This document shows, one piece after another, positions 43,995-52,347 of a stretch of DNA of 64,000 nucleotides. The notes below the pieces were generated by a model. That model made no database searches. It was given only the letters and a program-made list of their open reading frames with translations, and was not told the origin of the DNA. Each line of letters starts with the position of its first letter. Position 1 is the stretch's first letter. Position numbers and translations under genes: made by a program. This stretch comes from RYN-230 sp963720645. GTDB taxonomy: Bacteria; Actinomycetota; Actinomycetes; Streptosporangiales; Streptosporangiaceae. The stretch spans positions 310,001 through 374,000 of the forward strand of contig CAVRFX010000013.1 in NCBI GenBank assembly GCA_963720645.1, in the 5' to 3' direction.

Positions 43995-45371
43995 CTATCC
44001 GGCCTCGGGTTCCCGCACCACGGGCAGGCCCGCCGCGGCGGCGCGGCCGAACTCGTCGTCGATCGCGGTCACCTCACGCTGCGCGGCCTGCAGCAGGGAA
44101 GCCGCCACGGCCGCCCGGTAGCCGGCCTGGCAGTGCACCCACAGCTCACCGCCGGGGACCTCACCCAGCCGCCCGCGCAGCTCGTGCAGCGGGATGTGCA
44201 CGGCGCCGTCCACGTGGCCGGCCGCCCATTCCAGCCCCCGCCGGACATCCAGCACCGTCACCGGGCGCTCGCGGCGGGCGGCGGCCAGGGCGGCGAAATC
44301 GGCCACCGGGAAGCTGGCCAGCGGCTCCCCGGCCGCCCACTCTTCCGGCTTGCCGGTGGCGATGGCGGCGGGCCGGTCGACGCCGATCCGGGCCAGTTCC
44401 CGCTGGGCCGCGGCGACCTGCCCGGCGGTTTCGCCGAGCAGCGTCACCGGGGTGCCGGCGGGCAGCAGCCAGCCCAGCTGGGGCGCGAGCGTGTCGCCCA
44501 GCTCGAAGCCGAGCGAGCCGGCCAGGTGCCCGGCGGCAAACACGCGGCGCGAGCGCAGGTCCACCAGCCACTCCCCGGCGGCCAGCCGGCGGCGCAGCTC
44601 GGCGGGGCCGGCCTGGTGGGGCAGCGACAGGTCCGGCGCGGCCGGGCCCGCGGCGTTGCCCGGCCCCATCCGGGCGTAGTACGCCGGGTAGGCGTCCAGG
44701 CCGGCCAGCAGCTCCGCCACATAGCGATCTTCGCTGAGGGTCAGCGCCGGGTTGCGGGCCTTCTCCTGGCCGATCGTGGACGAGGCCGTGCCGGACGCCG
44801 CGCTGGCCGCGCAGAAGCTGCCGAACCCGTGCGTGGGCAGCACGGCTACCTGGTCGGGCAGGGCAGCGGCCAGGCGGGCCGCCGACGCGTGCTGGGCGCG
44901 GGCCAGCTCCTCCGCGTGCGCCGCGCCGAGCAGGTCGGTGCGCCCGGTCGTGCCGAACAGCAGGGACCCGCCGGTGAAGACCGCGGACGGCTCGCCGGCC
45001 GGGCCGGCCAGCACGTAGGCCAGGTGCGTGAACGTGTGACCCGGGGTGGCCAGCACCCGGACCGCGGCGGAGGGCGTGACCTCGACCACGTCGCCGTCCG
45101 ACACCGGGACCCGGTCGAAGGCAACCTGGTCGGCCGCGCTGACGTGGTAGGCGGCCCCCGTCTCCCGGGCCAGGGCCAGTCCCCCGGTCAGGTAGTCGTT
45201 GTGCAGGTGGGTCTCGAACACGTGCGTGATCCGGACCCCGCGCTCCGCCGCCAGGGCCAGGACCCGGTCGATGTCCCGCTGCGGGTTGACCACCAGCGCC
45301 ACGGTGCCGTCGGTGGCCAGGTAACTGCGGTCTCCCAGGGATGGCGTGTCAACCTGGATGATCTCGATCAT
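43995..45371 (-). CDS. MBL-fold persulfide dioxygenase-rhodanese fusion
   Basis: 458 residues. The N-terminal metallo-beta-lactamase domain has FETHLHNDYLTGG (metal-binding His/Asp), LATPGHTFTHLAYVL and LPTHGFGSFC, as in ETHE1/CstB-type persulfide dioxygenases. Two rhodanese-like domains follow: the first, ELRRRLAAGEWLVDLRSRRVFAAGHLAGS, lacks a cysteine at its loop (TLLGETAG); the second has the active-site VHCQAGYRA. It would oxidise glutathione- or other thiol-persulfides and transfer sulfane sulfur. It is the last gene of a five-gene sulfur operon (29 nt after LLM1), probably handling sulfite/sulfide-level products. Confidence 0.9.
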   Translation of the reverse strand: MIEIIQVDTPSLGDRSYLATDGTVALVVNPQRDIDRVLALAAERGVRITHVFETHLHNDYLTGGLALARETGAAYHVSAADQVAFDRVPVSDGDVVEVTPSAAVRVLATPGHTFTHLAYVLAGPAGEPSAVFTGGSLLFGTTGRTDLLGAAHAEELARAQHASAARLAAALPDQVAVLPTHGFGSFCAASAASGTASSTIGQEKARNPALTLSEDRYVAELLAGLDAYPAYYARMGPGNAAGPAAPDLSLPHQAGPAELRRRLAAGEWLVDLRSRRVFAAGHLAGSLGFELGDTLAPQLGWLLPAGTPVTLLGETAGQVAAAQRELARIGVDRPAAIATGKPEEWAAGEPLASFPVADFAALAAARRERPVTVLDVRRGLEWAAGHVDGAVHIPLHELRGRLGEVPGGELWVHCQAGYRAAVAASLLQAAQREVTAIDDEFGRAAAAGLPVVREPEAG

Positions 45372-45399
45372 GTCCCTCCCGGCGTCAGGTGTGCCGTGC

Positions 45400-46544
45400 T
45401 CAGGACCGCCCGGCCAGCTCCGTCTCCGCGCCGGGCCCGGCCACCCCCGGCCGGGCCGCGTCCCGGCGGGCCACGGCCGTCCGGACCAGCGGGATCAGCT
45501 CCCGGCCGTAGTCGGTGGCGTCCTCAAGCGGGTCGTACCCGCGAATCAGCAGCGTGGTCACTCCGAGGTCCACATAATCGAGCAGCGCCTGGGCGACCGT
45601 GTCCGGGGTGCCGACCAGGGCGGTGGAGTTGCCGCCCGCGCCGCTGGCCCGGGCCGTCGCCGTCCACAGCGCCCTGTCGTGCAGATCACCGCGGGCCGCC
45701 GCGGCCAGCAGCCGCTGCGAGCCGGTGTTCTCCGGCTGCCCGTTCACGCCGCGCCAGCCCCGGTGCTGGGCGCCGGGTGAGGACGGGTGCTCGATGGCGT
45801 CCAGGATCCGGTGGGCCCGTTCCCAGGCGAGATCCTCGGTGGCCCCCAGGATCGGCCGGAACGACACGCTGATCCCGGGGGCGGGGCGGCCCGCGGCGGC
45901 GGCTGCGGCCCGCACCGAGGCGATCTGCTCGGCGGTTTCCCTGAGCGGCTCACCCCACAGCGCGAACGTGTCCGCGTGCCTGCCGCCGACCCGGTAGGCG
46001 GCGGCCGAGGAACCGCCGAAGAACAGCGGGATGCCGGCCGGGTGCACCGGCCGGACCCCGGGGCGGTAGTCCTCGAAGCGGTAGAAGCGGCCGTCGAAGC
46101 TGACCGGTTCCTGCGGAAGTCCAGGCCTGCCGCAGGATGTCCAGGTACTCGTCCGTGCGCGCGTACCGCTCGTCCTTGGCCAGGTAGTCCCCGTCCCGGC
46201 GCTGTTCCGCGTCGTTTCCGCCGGTGATCACGTGCACCGCGACCCGGCCGCCGGAGAAGTGGTCCAGGGTGGCGAACTGCCGCGCCGCCAGGGTGGGGAA
46301 CACGAACCCGGGCCGGTGCGCGATGAGCAGGCCGAGCCGCTCGGTGTGCGCGGCGACGTGGGCGGCCATCTGGGTGCCCTCAGGCCAGGATGAGCCGTAG
46401 CCGATGAGGACGCGGTCGAAGCCTGCGTCCTCGTGCGCCCGGGCGTGCCCGGCGGGTGAAGTCCGGATCCAGCAGCGGCGTGGTCTGCGGCCGTGATTCC
46501 GACCCGTCGTTGGTGTGGATCATCCCGATGAATTCGACCGGCAT
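45400..46544 (-). CDS. SsuD-like flavin-dependent monooxygenase (LLM1), two frame breaks
   Basis: LLM-class enzyme, about 380 residues when repaired, similar to alkanesulfonate/dimethylsulfone monooxygenases that release sulfite from C-S bonds with FMNH2. Segments occur in three frames: MPVEFIGMIHTNDGSES .. LLDPDFTRR; LGLLIAHRPGFVFPTLAARQFATLDHFSGGRVAVHVITGGND; IPLFFGGSSAAAYRVGGRHADTFALWGEP .. GNSTALVGTPDTVAQALLDYVDLG. Extra bases near 46447 (a CCC run) and 46107 (GCAGGAACC) account for both shifts; the interval is 3n+2, as two insertions predict. The ATG overlaps the upstream gene's stop (TGATG). Confidence 0.86.
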
Positions 46545-47751
46545 CAGCGTGCTCCCGTGGTCGTGGTGGGGTTACTGCGGTTCGCGGCCAGCGCGGCGCG
46601 GCCGGCCGTGGCCAGGATGGTGTCGTCCTGAGGGGTGTGCACCCGGGCGCAGAGCACGTCCCTGTAGTGCCGTTCCAGCGGGTTCTTCCTGGTCAGGGCG
46701 TTGTTTCCGACGAGGGCCACGGCCTGCTCCACCGCGCCGATGGCGGCCCTGGTGGCGATGAGCTTGGCGATCGCGGGATGGCCGGCCACGGTCTCGTCGC
46801 CCGCGTCCACCCGCAGCGCCAGGCCGTCGATCAGGTCGTCAGCCCCGGTCAGGGCGGCCTCGATCTCGCCGACCGCGGTCTCGAAGCGCGGCAGCGTGGC
46901 CAGCGGCCCGCCCAGCGCGCTGGGGGTCCGCTCACCCAGGAAGCCGGCCAGCCAGTCGCGGGCGGCCGCCGCCACGCCCAGGTAGAGCGCGGCCAGCCCC
47001 AGCGAGTTCCAGGCCAGGAACCCCTCGTCCGCGGGCCCGCCGGCGCCGGGGAGCGCCGGCTGGTGAAGGCCGGCCGTGGCGCCGGGCGGCACCGGCGTGT
47101 CCGCGAAGATCACGTCGTCGCTGCGGCTGGCCCGCAGGCCCAGGTGGTCCCAGGTCCGCTCGATGCTGATGCCCGGGGAGTCCGTCCGCACCAGGAAGCT
47201 GCCGACCCGGGCGGGTCCTCGTCCGTGCGGGCCCAGACCACCATCCAGCGCAGCCCGACCGCCCCGGTGGAGAAGATCTTCCGGCCGCTCAGCCACCAGG
47301 TGCCGGAGTGCCAGCGGGCCACGGTGGCCGGCAGTCCGCCGCGGGCGGGGGTGCCGAGTTCCGGCTCCACCCGCAGCGCGTTGATCAGCACGGGGCGGCC
47401 CGCGGACTCCTGGAGGACCTCCTCGTAGATCCGCCGGGGCCATGTCCCGCCGTGCGCCTGCACCGCATGGGTGAGCAGGGTCATGGCCGTGACCAGCGCC
47501 ACCGACGGGTCACCCTGGCCCAGGGCACGCAGGATCCGCACTGTGGTGGCCAGCCCGGCGCCCGCGCCGCCGTAACGCCCGGCCACGGTGGCGGTGAGCA
47601 GCCCGGCGTCATGAACCAGGCTGATGCCGTCCTCCGGGAACGAGCCGTCCCGGTCGTGGGCGGCGGCCCGTGCGGCCAGGGCGGCCGTGACCTCCGGGAG
47701 GGCGGCCAGCTGGGGCGGCCGGAGCCGGGTGAGCGGGGCCTGGCAGGCCAT
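46544..47751 (-). CDS. SfnB/DszC-like acyl-CoA dehydrogenase-fold flavoprotein, one frame break
   Basis: About 402 residues. N-terminal part: LHDAGLLTATVAGRYGGAGAGLATTVRILRALGQGDPSVALVTAMTLLTHA-like helical domain and KIFSTGAVGLRWMVVWARTDED. After a frame change near 47205: FLVRTDSPGISIERTWDHLGLRASRSDDVIFADTPVP and the C-terminal helical domain with VGNNALTRKNPLERHYRDVLCARVHTPQDD. The RHYRD..ARVH..Q end and the context point to the SfnB/DszC group (sulfone/dibenzothiophene monooxygenases using reduced flavin) rather than true acyl-CoA dehydrogenases. It lies between two LLM monooxygenases, coupled to LLM1. Confidence 0.86.
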
Positions 47752-47766
47752 GCTGGTCAGCGGCGG

Positions 47767-48993
47767 TCATGCGGTCAGGGCACCCGCGGCCGCGCCCGGC
47801 TCGCCCACCGGGGTCCGGGCGGCCTCCTCGCGCAGCAGCGGCACCAGCTCCCGGCCCCACTCCACCACGTCGTCCAGCGGGTCGAAGCCCCGGATGAGCA
47901 CCGTGTCCACGCCCACCCGGCGGTAGGCCATCAGCGCCTCAGCGACCTGGCGCGCGGTGCCGACCAGCGCGGTGGAGTTGCCACCCGGCCCGGTCAGCCG
48001 GGTCACGCCGTACCAGAGCCGCTCGTCGTACACCTCACGCTCGGCCGCCTGCCGCTGGAGCCGCTCCGAGCCGACGGAGGAGGATTCGCGGAATCCGAAC
48101 AGCCGGCGCCCCGGCCCCGGCGTGCCCGGGACCTGGACGCCCTGGACCGGTGTTCCCGGGGCCGGTGTCCCCGGGGCCCGTGTTCCCTGGTCCCGTGTTC
48201 CCTGGATCTGGGCGCCGCGGGTTCCGGGGACCCGCTTCTCGGTGGCCACCCGGATCTCCTCGGCGCGCTGCCACGCTGCCTCCTCGGTCTGGGCCACGAT
48301 CGGCCGGACCGACAGGCTGAAGCGGACGGTGCGGCCGTGCCGGGCGGCTTCCGCGCGGATCCCGGCGATCCGCTCGGCGATCTGGGCCACCGGCTCGCCC
48401 CACAGCATGTACACGTCCGCGTGCTCGGCACCCACGCTGATGGCGGCCGGGGAGGCGCCGCCGAAGTACAGCGGGATGCCGTCCGCGGTGGCCGGCTTGA
48501 CGTAGCTGTACGCCCCGCGGACCCGGTAGAACTCGCCGTCGTGGTCGAACGGCTCGGTGGCGGTGAGCTCCCGGCGCAGCAGGTCCATGAACTCGGCGGT
48601 GCGGGCGTAGCGGCGGTCATGGTCGGCGAAGTCGCCGTCCCGCTTCTGGTCCAGTTCGTCGCCGCCGGTGATGTGGTGGATGGCCACCCGGCCACCCCCG
48701 GTCAGCTGGTCCAGCGTGGCCAGCTTCCGGGCCACCAGCGTCGGGGCGACGAAGCCGGGCCGGTGGGCGATGAGCACCTTGAGCCGGGTGGTCGCGTTGA
48801 GCACGTGCGCCGCGACCGCGAACCCGTCGGGGCCGGTGGCGTGGTAACCGATCAGCACCCGGTCGAACCCGGCGGCCTCGTGGGCCTGGGCGAAGCGGGC
48901 CAGGTAACCGGGATCGACCGGCGTCCCGTCGAAGGATCCCCGGGATTCGGAGATTTCCTGCGTGCCCACCATGCCGATGATTTCCGTGGTCAA
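47767..48993 (-). CDS. SsuD-like flavin-dependent monooxygenase (LLM2) with repeat insertion
   Basis: 408 residues, frame intact. TTG start at 48993 with AAAGGAG 5 nt upstream, giving TTEIIGMVGTQEISES. Core: VLIAHRPGFVAPTLVARKLATLDQL, VAIHHITGGDELDQKRDGDF, GIPLYFGGASPAAISVGAEHADVYMLWGEP, and GNSTALVGTARQVAEALMAYRRVGVDTVLIRGFDPL. About 40 residues of Gly/Thr/Pro-rich pentapeptides (QGTRD, PGTPA-like) are inserted between EEIRVATEKR and RLFGFRESSSVGSERL, a loop that is short in LLM1 and LLM3. It likely desulfonates a C-S compound. 12 nt after LLM3, same operon. Confidence 0.9.
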   Translation of the reverse strand: MTTEIIGMVGTQEISESRGSFDGTPVDPGYLARFAQAHEAAGFDRVLIGYHATGPDGFAVAAHVLNATTRLKVLIAHRPGFVAPTLVARKLATLDQLTGGGRVAIHHITGGDELDQKRDGDFADHDRRYARTAEFMDLLRRELTATEPFDHDGEFYRVRGAYSYVKPATADGIPLYFGGASPAAISVGAEHADVYMLWGEPVAQIAERIAGIRAEAARHGRTVRFSLSVRPIVAQTEEAAWQRAEEIRVATEKRVPGTRGAQIQGTRDQGTRAPGTPAPGTPVQGVQVPGTPGPGRRLFGFRESSSVGSERLQRQAAEREVYDERLWYGVTRLTGPGGNSTALVGTARQVAEALMAYRRVGVDTVLIRGFDPLDDVVEWGRELVPLLREEAARTPVGEPGAAAGALTA

Positions 48994-49004
48994 GGTAGCT
49001 CCTT

Positions 49005-50090
49005 TCAGCGAGCGCTCACGAGCGCGGCCGGGTCGGCCTGCTCGCGTACCAGGCGGACCAGCGTCCCGTAGTCCCGGGCGTCGGCCAGCGGCGTGAAGCC
49101 CCGGATCAGCAGGGTGCTCACCCCGAGATCGACGTACCGCAGCAGCGCCTGGGCCACCTGCTCGTAGCTGCCGACCAGCGCGGTGGAGTTGCCCGCCGCC
49201 CCGGTCACCTTCGCGATCGGGGTCCACAGCCGCTCGTCGTGCACGTCACCCTGGGCCGCGAATTCCAGCAGCCGCTGCGAGCCGTGCTGCTGGGAGTGGT
49301 CGAGGTTGAAGAACTGCCGGGCGCCACGGGCCCGTTCCCTGGTGAGTTCCAGGATGTCCGCGGCCCGCTGCCACGCCTGCGTCTCGGTCAGGGCCGGGAT
49401 GGGCCGCAGGCTCACGCTGAACCGGGGTCTCGGCCGTACGGGGCGGCGGCCGCCCGCACCTGCGCGATCCGCTCCCGGATGCCGGCCAGCGGCTCGCCCC
49501 AGAACGCGTAGACGTCCGCGTGCTTGCCGCCCACCCGGATCGCGTCCGCCGACGCGCCGCCGAAATAGACCGGGATCCGGCCCAGCGGCGGCCGCACTCC
49601 CGACAAGCCCCCCTTCACCACGTAGAACTCGCCGTCGTAATCGAACGGGGTGGCGGACGCCCACTCCAGTCGGAGCACGTCCAGGAACTCGTCGGTCCGC
49701 CGGTAGCGGGTCACCTTGCCGGTCAGGTCCCCGTCCCGCGCCTGGTCGGCGTCGTCGCCGCCGGTGATGACGTGCAGCGCCACCCGGCCGGGGTGGAACG
49801 CGTCCAGCGTGGCGAACTTCCGCGCCGCGTAGGTCGGGGCGACGAACCCGGGCCGGTGCGCCAGCAGCACCCCGAGCCGCTCGGTGCGGGCCAGCACCTG
49901 GTCAGCCACGGTGAAACCGTCCGGGGACGCCGGACGAGTGCGCGACCAGCACCCGGTCGAAGCCCGCCTCCTCGTGCGCCCGCGCCAGTTCTTCCAGGTA
50001 GCCAGGCTGGACCGGGTCGGTCCGCTCGGAGGCGATCTCGGTCTCACTGTGCGGGGCGGTGGCGGCGATCCCGATGAATTCGATGCTCAT
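49005..50090 (-). CDS. SsuD-like flavin-dependent monooxygenase (LLM3), two frame breaks
   Basis: First gene of the sulfur operon, about 361 residues. MSIEFIGIAATAPHSETEI .. HEEAGFDRVLVAHSSGVPG in one frame; GFTVADQVLARTERLGVLLAHRPGFVAPTYAARKFATLDAF, VALHVITGGDDADQARDGDL and IPVYFGGASADAIRVGGKHADVYAFWGEP in a second; RFSVSLRPIPALTETQAWQRAADIL .. GNSTALVGSYEQVAQALLRYVDLG in a third. The breaks are near 49930 and 49425 and the total length is a multiple of three, so they compensate. GGGAGGGAGG lies directly before the ATG. LLM1, LLM2 and LLM3 are diverged paralogues, probably with different organosulfur substrates. Confidence 0.86.
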
Positions 50091-50192
50091 CCTCCCTCCC
50101 GGGGCGTGGCGGGCCGGCCCGGGAGGGCAGCAGGGCGAGCAGGGGTAAGGCGAGGGGGCATGCCTCGGATGCAAACACACCGGCCTGCCCTA

Positions 50193-50221
50193 TGTCAATA
50201 ACTCCTATCGATTTTATAGGA
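50193..50221 (-). promoter_or_regulatory. Promoter and operator of the sulfur operon
   Basis: An AT-rich island upstream of LLM3. On the minus strand, TCCTAT / ATAGGA arms with a 7-nt spacer (50203-50221) are followed by TTGACA (50198-50193), and TTGCAT lies 18 nt further on, a plausible vegetative promoter. The inverted repeat next to the -35 box suggests an activator or repressor of sulfur starvation; TAGGAATT-like motifs occur at CymR-type (Rrf2) sites, from memory. Confidence 0.5.
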
Positions 50222-50261
50222 ATTAGGCAGCGGCCGCCCTGCGCCCGGCTCCTGGCCGGGG

Positions 50262-50711
50262 CTACCCCTCGCCCGGGGCCGCGTCCCCGGTCCGGTCCAC
50301 CGGTGACCACAGGCTTTCCAGGTTGACCACGATGCCCTCCTGGCTGCTCCGGGCGATGACCACGACCGCTTCGTCGCTGCCCGGGTTCTCTTCCCGGTGC
50401 GGCACGTACGGCGGCACGAAGATGTAGTCCCCGGGCCCGGCCTCGAGCCTGACCTCGCGGTCGCCGTCCGCGAACACGAACGCCGGGTGCCCGGACACCA
50501 CGTAGATCGCGGTCTCCGCGTGCCCGTGATGATGGTCGCCGGACTTTGTCACCGGGGCCACGTGGGTCTGGCCCATCCAGAGCTTGGACGAGCCGCACGT
50601 CTTGCCGGAGATGGCCTCCAGCCGCGTCATGCCGCTGGTCTGGCCGGTGTCACCGCGCACGTCGCTGCCGCGGATGTGCACGAGCGGCGCATGCCACAGG
50701 TCGTCAGTCAT
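50262..50711 (-). CDS. Cupin-domain protein linked to the sulfur operon
   Basis: 149 residues. Cupin motif 1 KSGDHHHGHAETAIYVVSG provides several His and a Glu; motif 2 is DYIFVPPYVPHREENPG. The N-terminus has DVRGDTGQTSGMTRLEAI and ISGKTCGSSKLWMGQTHV, which I recall from actinobacterial cupins near organosulfur monooxygenase genes. ATG at 50711 follows GGGAG; an in-frame upstream start adds only 8 residues. It is on the same strand as the operon, about 170 bp upstream, and beyond it lies citrate synthase. Role unknown: dioxygenase or sensor of a sulfur compound are guesses. Confidence 0.83.
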   Translation of the reverse strand: MTDDLWHAPLVHIRGSDVRGDTGQTSGMTRLEAISGKTCGSSKLWMGQTHVAPVTKSGDHHHGHAETAIYVVSGHPAFVFADGDREVRLEAGPGDYIFVPPYVPHREENPGSDEAVVVIARSSQEGIVVNLESLWSPVDRTGDAAPGEG

Positions 50712-50728
50712 GGGGTCTCCCGGGGTCG

Positions 50729-52196
50729 TTACCACTGGCCGGGACCGGCCAGCCGATGGGCAGGGCCAGTGTAGACAGCCCGTGGCCGCAGCGGCGTGCT
50801 CGCGGTGTACTCCTCCAGCGCGTGCGCCAGCCAGCCCGCCGTCCTGGCCACCGCGAAGATGACTTCGCCCGCACCCCGGATCATCCCCGCGCAGGTGGCC
50901 AGGACGGCCAGCGCGAAGTCGATGTTCGGCTCGGGGAGCGCCCGCCGGTGCATCTCGGCCAGCACGGCGTCCACCACGGCCAGCCGGGGTGATGCCGGGA
51001 CCGCGCTCCTGACCAGGGCCAGGAGGAGCCCGGCCCGCGGGTCACCGCCGCGGTACACGAAGTGGCCGAACCCGGGAACCCGCTCGCCACGGCGGAGCAG
51101 CTCCCCCACCACCCGGGGGACGGCCGCCGCGTCCTGCGCCGCGGCCAGCATGGTCTCCGCCCCCAGCGACGCGCCGCCGTGCAGGGCGCCGCCGACCGCG
51201 CCGAGCCCGGTGGCCACCACGGCGTACGGGTCGGCCCGGACCGACGCGGCGACGCGGGCGGCCAGCGTGGATGCGGCCAGCTCGTGGTCGGCGAGCAGGA
51301 CCAGCGCGGCCCGCAGCGCGTCCAGCAGACCGGGTGCCGGCTCATCCGGGCACAGCCGGGGCCAGAGCCTGGCCGCGATCCCGCCGGCCGCCGGGTCTTC
51401 CCGGCTAGCCGCCGCGCCCTTCCCGCCAGCCGCCGCGCCCTCCCCGCCGGCCGCCGGGGGCTCCCCCGCGCCGGCCAACGGCAGGCACTCCACCAGGCCC
51501 GCGATGATGACCCGGCCCGCCGCGGCCACAGCCGGCGGGTCGAACTGCAGCCGCAGCGGGTCCGCCGCGGCCAGCGCCGGGACGATCACCTGCAGCCTTT
51601 CCAGCGGGAAGGTGCCCGCCGGGAGCGCCGCCTGCGCCGCCGTGCCGGCCGCGACCGCCGCGGGCGTCGCCTGCCACTCCCCGGGGCTCGCCCGTGGGAA
51701 TGGGCTGGCCTGGGGTGACTGGCCCGGCTGCCCGAGCCACAGCAGCTCGCATACGTCCTCGAAGCTCCAGTCCCGGGCCAGGTCGAGGGCGTCCAGCCCG
51801 CGGAACCGGAGCCGGTCCCCGGCGATCTCGGTCACGCCTGACTCGATCACCAGCCCGGCCAGGCCGGGCGGGCGCCGCGGCCGCCCGCGGCGGGCCAGTT
51901 CCTCGACCTCCCCGGCATCGAACAGGCTGCCCTTCCCCCCGCTGCGTCCCGCGCTGCCGCCGGCGCTCCACGGCCAGCAGCAGCACCGCCACTACCCTAC
52001 CGCCACTGACTACCACCCACCACCACCACCACCGCCACCACCACCAGCAGCACCACCACCAGGCACCACCACCAGCGGCACCACCCGCCCGGCGGCGGCT
52101 CAGCACCCCCCGGCTGACGTAGGAGTACAGCGTGGCCTGCTTGATCCCGAGCCGGTGGGCCGCCTCCGCCGCGGTGATCCACTCCGTCCCCGCCAT
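50729..52196 (-). CDS. Citrate synthase-like protein with N-terminal HTH, broken at a GTG microsatellite
   Basis: N-terminus MAGTEWITAAEAAHRLGIKQATLYSYVSRGVLSRR is a MerR-like helix-turn-helix, as in actinobacterial HTH-citrate synthase fusions. The catalytic domain from about 51900 has VIESGVTEIAGDRLRFRGLDALDLA, GALHGGAS (catalytic His), VPGFGHFVYRGGDPRA (His) and PNIDFALAVL (Asp), so the triad is intact. Between them (about 51965-52100) is a GTG/CAC trinucleotide expansion that reads poly-Trp/Gly and leaves the two parts in different frames; the interval is 3n+1. An Ala/Gly 21-bp repeat also interrupts the CS domain (51385-51460). RBS GGAGGAG before the ATG. Ends 18 bp from the cupin. Confidence 0.85.
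52005..52090. repeat. (CAC)n trinucleotide tract inside a gene
   Basis: Runs of CAC/CCA, such as CACCACCACCACCACCGCC, with occasional AGC and GGC interruptions. On the minus strand it is GTG/TGG-rich and lies between the HTH and citrate synthase domains. The repeat is imperfect but clearly expanded by slippage. Confidence 0.92.
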
Positions 52197-52232
52197 CAGG
52201 CTCCTCCCCCGTGCCGCGACCCACCAGAATCA

Positions 52233-52254
52233 GTTGATTTTAATCAACGTTGAT
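52233..52254. promoter_or_regulatory. Palindromic operator between divergent citrate/homocitrate synthase genes
   Basis: GTTGATTTTAATCAAC (52233-52248; 7-bp arms, 2-bp centre) overlaps ATCAACGTTGAT (52243-52254), a perfect 12-bp palindrome. Three GTTGAT half-sites in a row on an AT-rich island lie 36 bp before the citrate synthase start and about 95 bp before the other gene, so one regulator could control both. The fused HTH domain itself is a candidate. Confidence 0.65.
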
Positions 52255-52347
52255 GCTACTCGACAGAAATGCCATGGTGTTGACCAAGAGCCCGCGCCGC
52301 GGGTCCGCTCGCCCGGCCCGCGCACCGCCCACTCCCGGAGGATGCCG

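Noticed and set aside
51997..52196. A protein with a poly-tryptophan run
   Set aside because: The Trp run comes from a GTG microsatellite between two recognisable domains; it has no family support.
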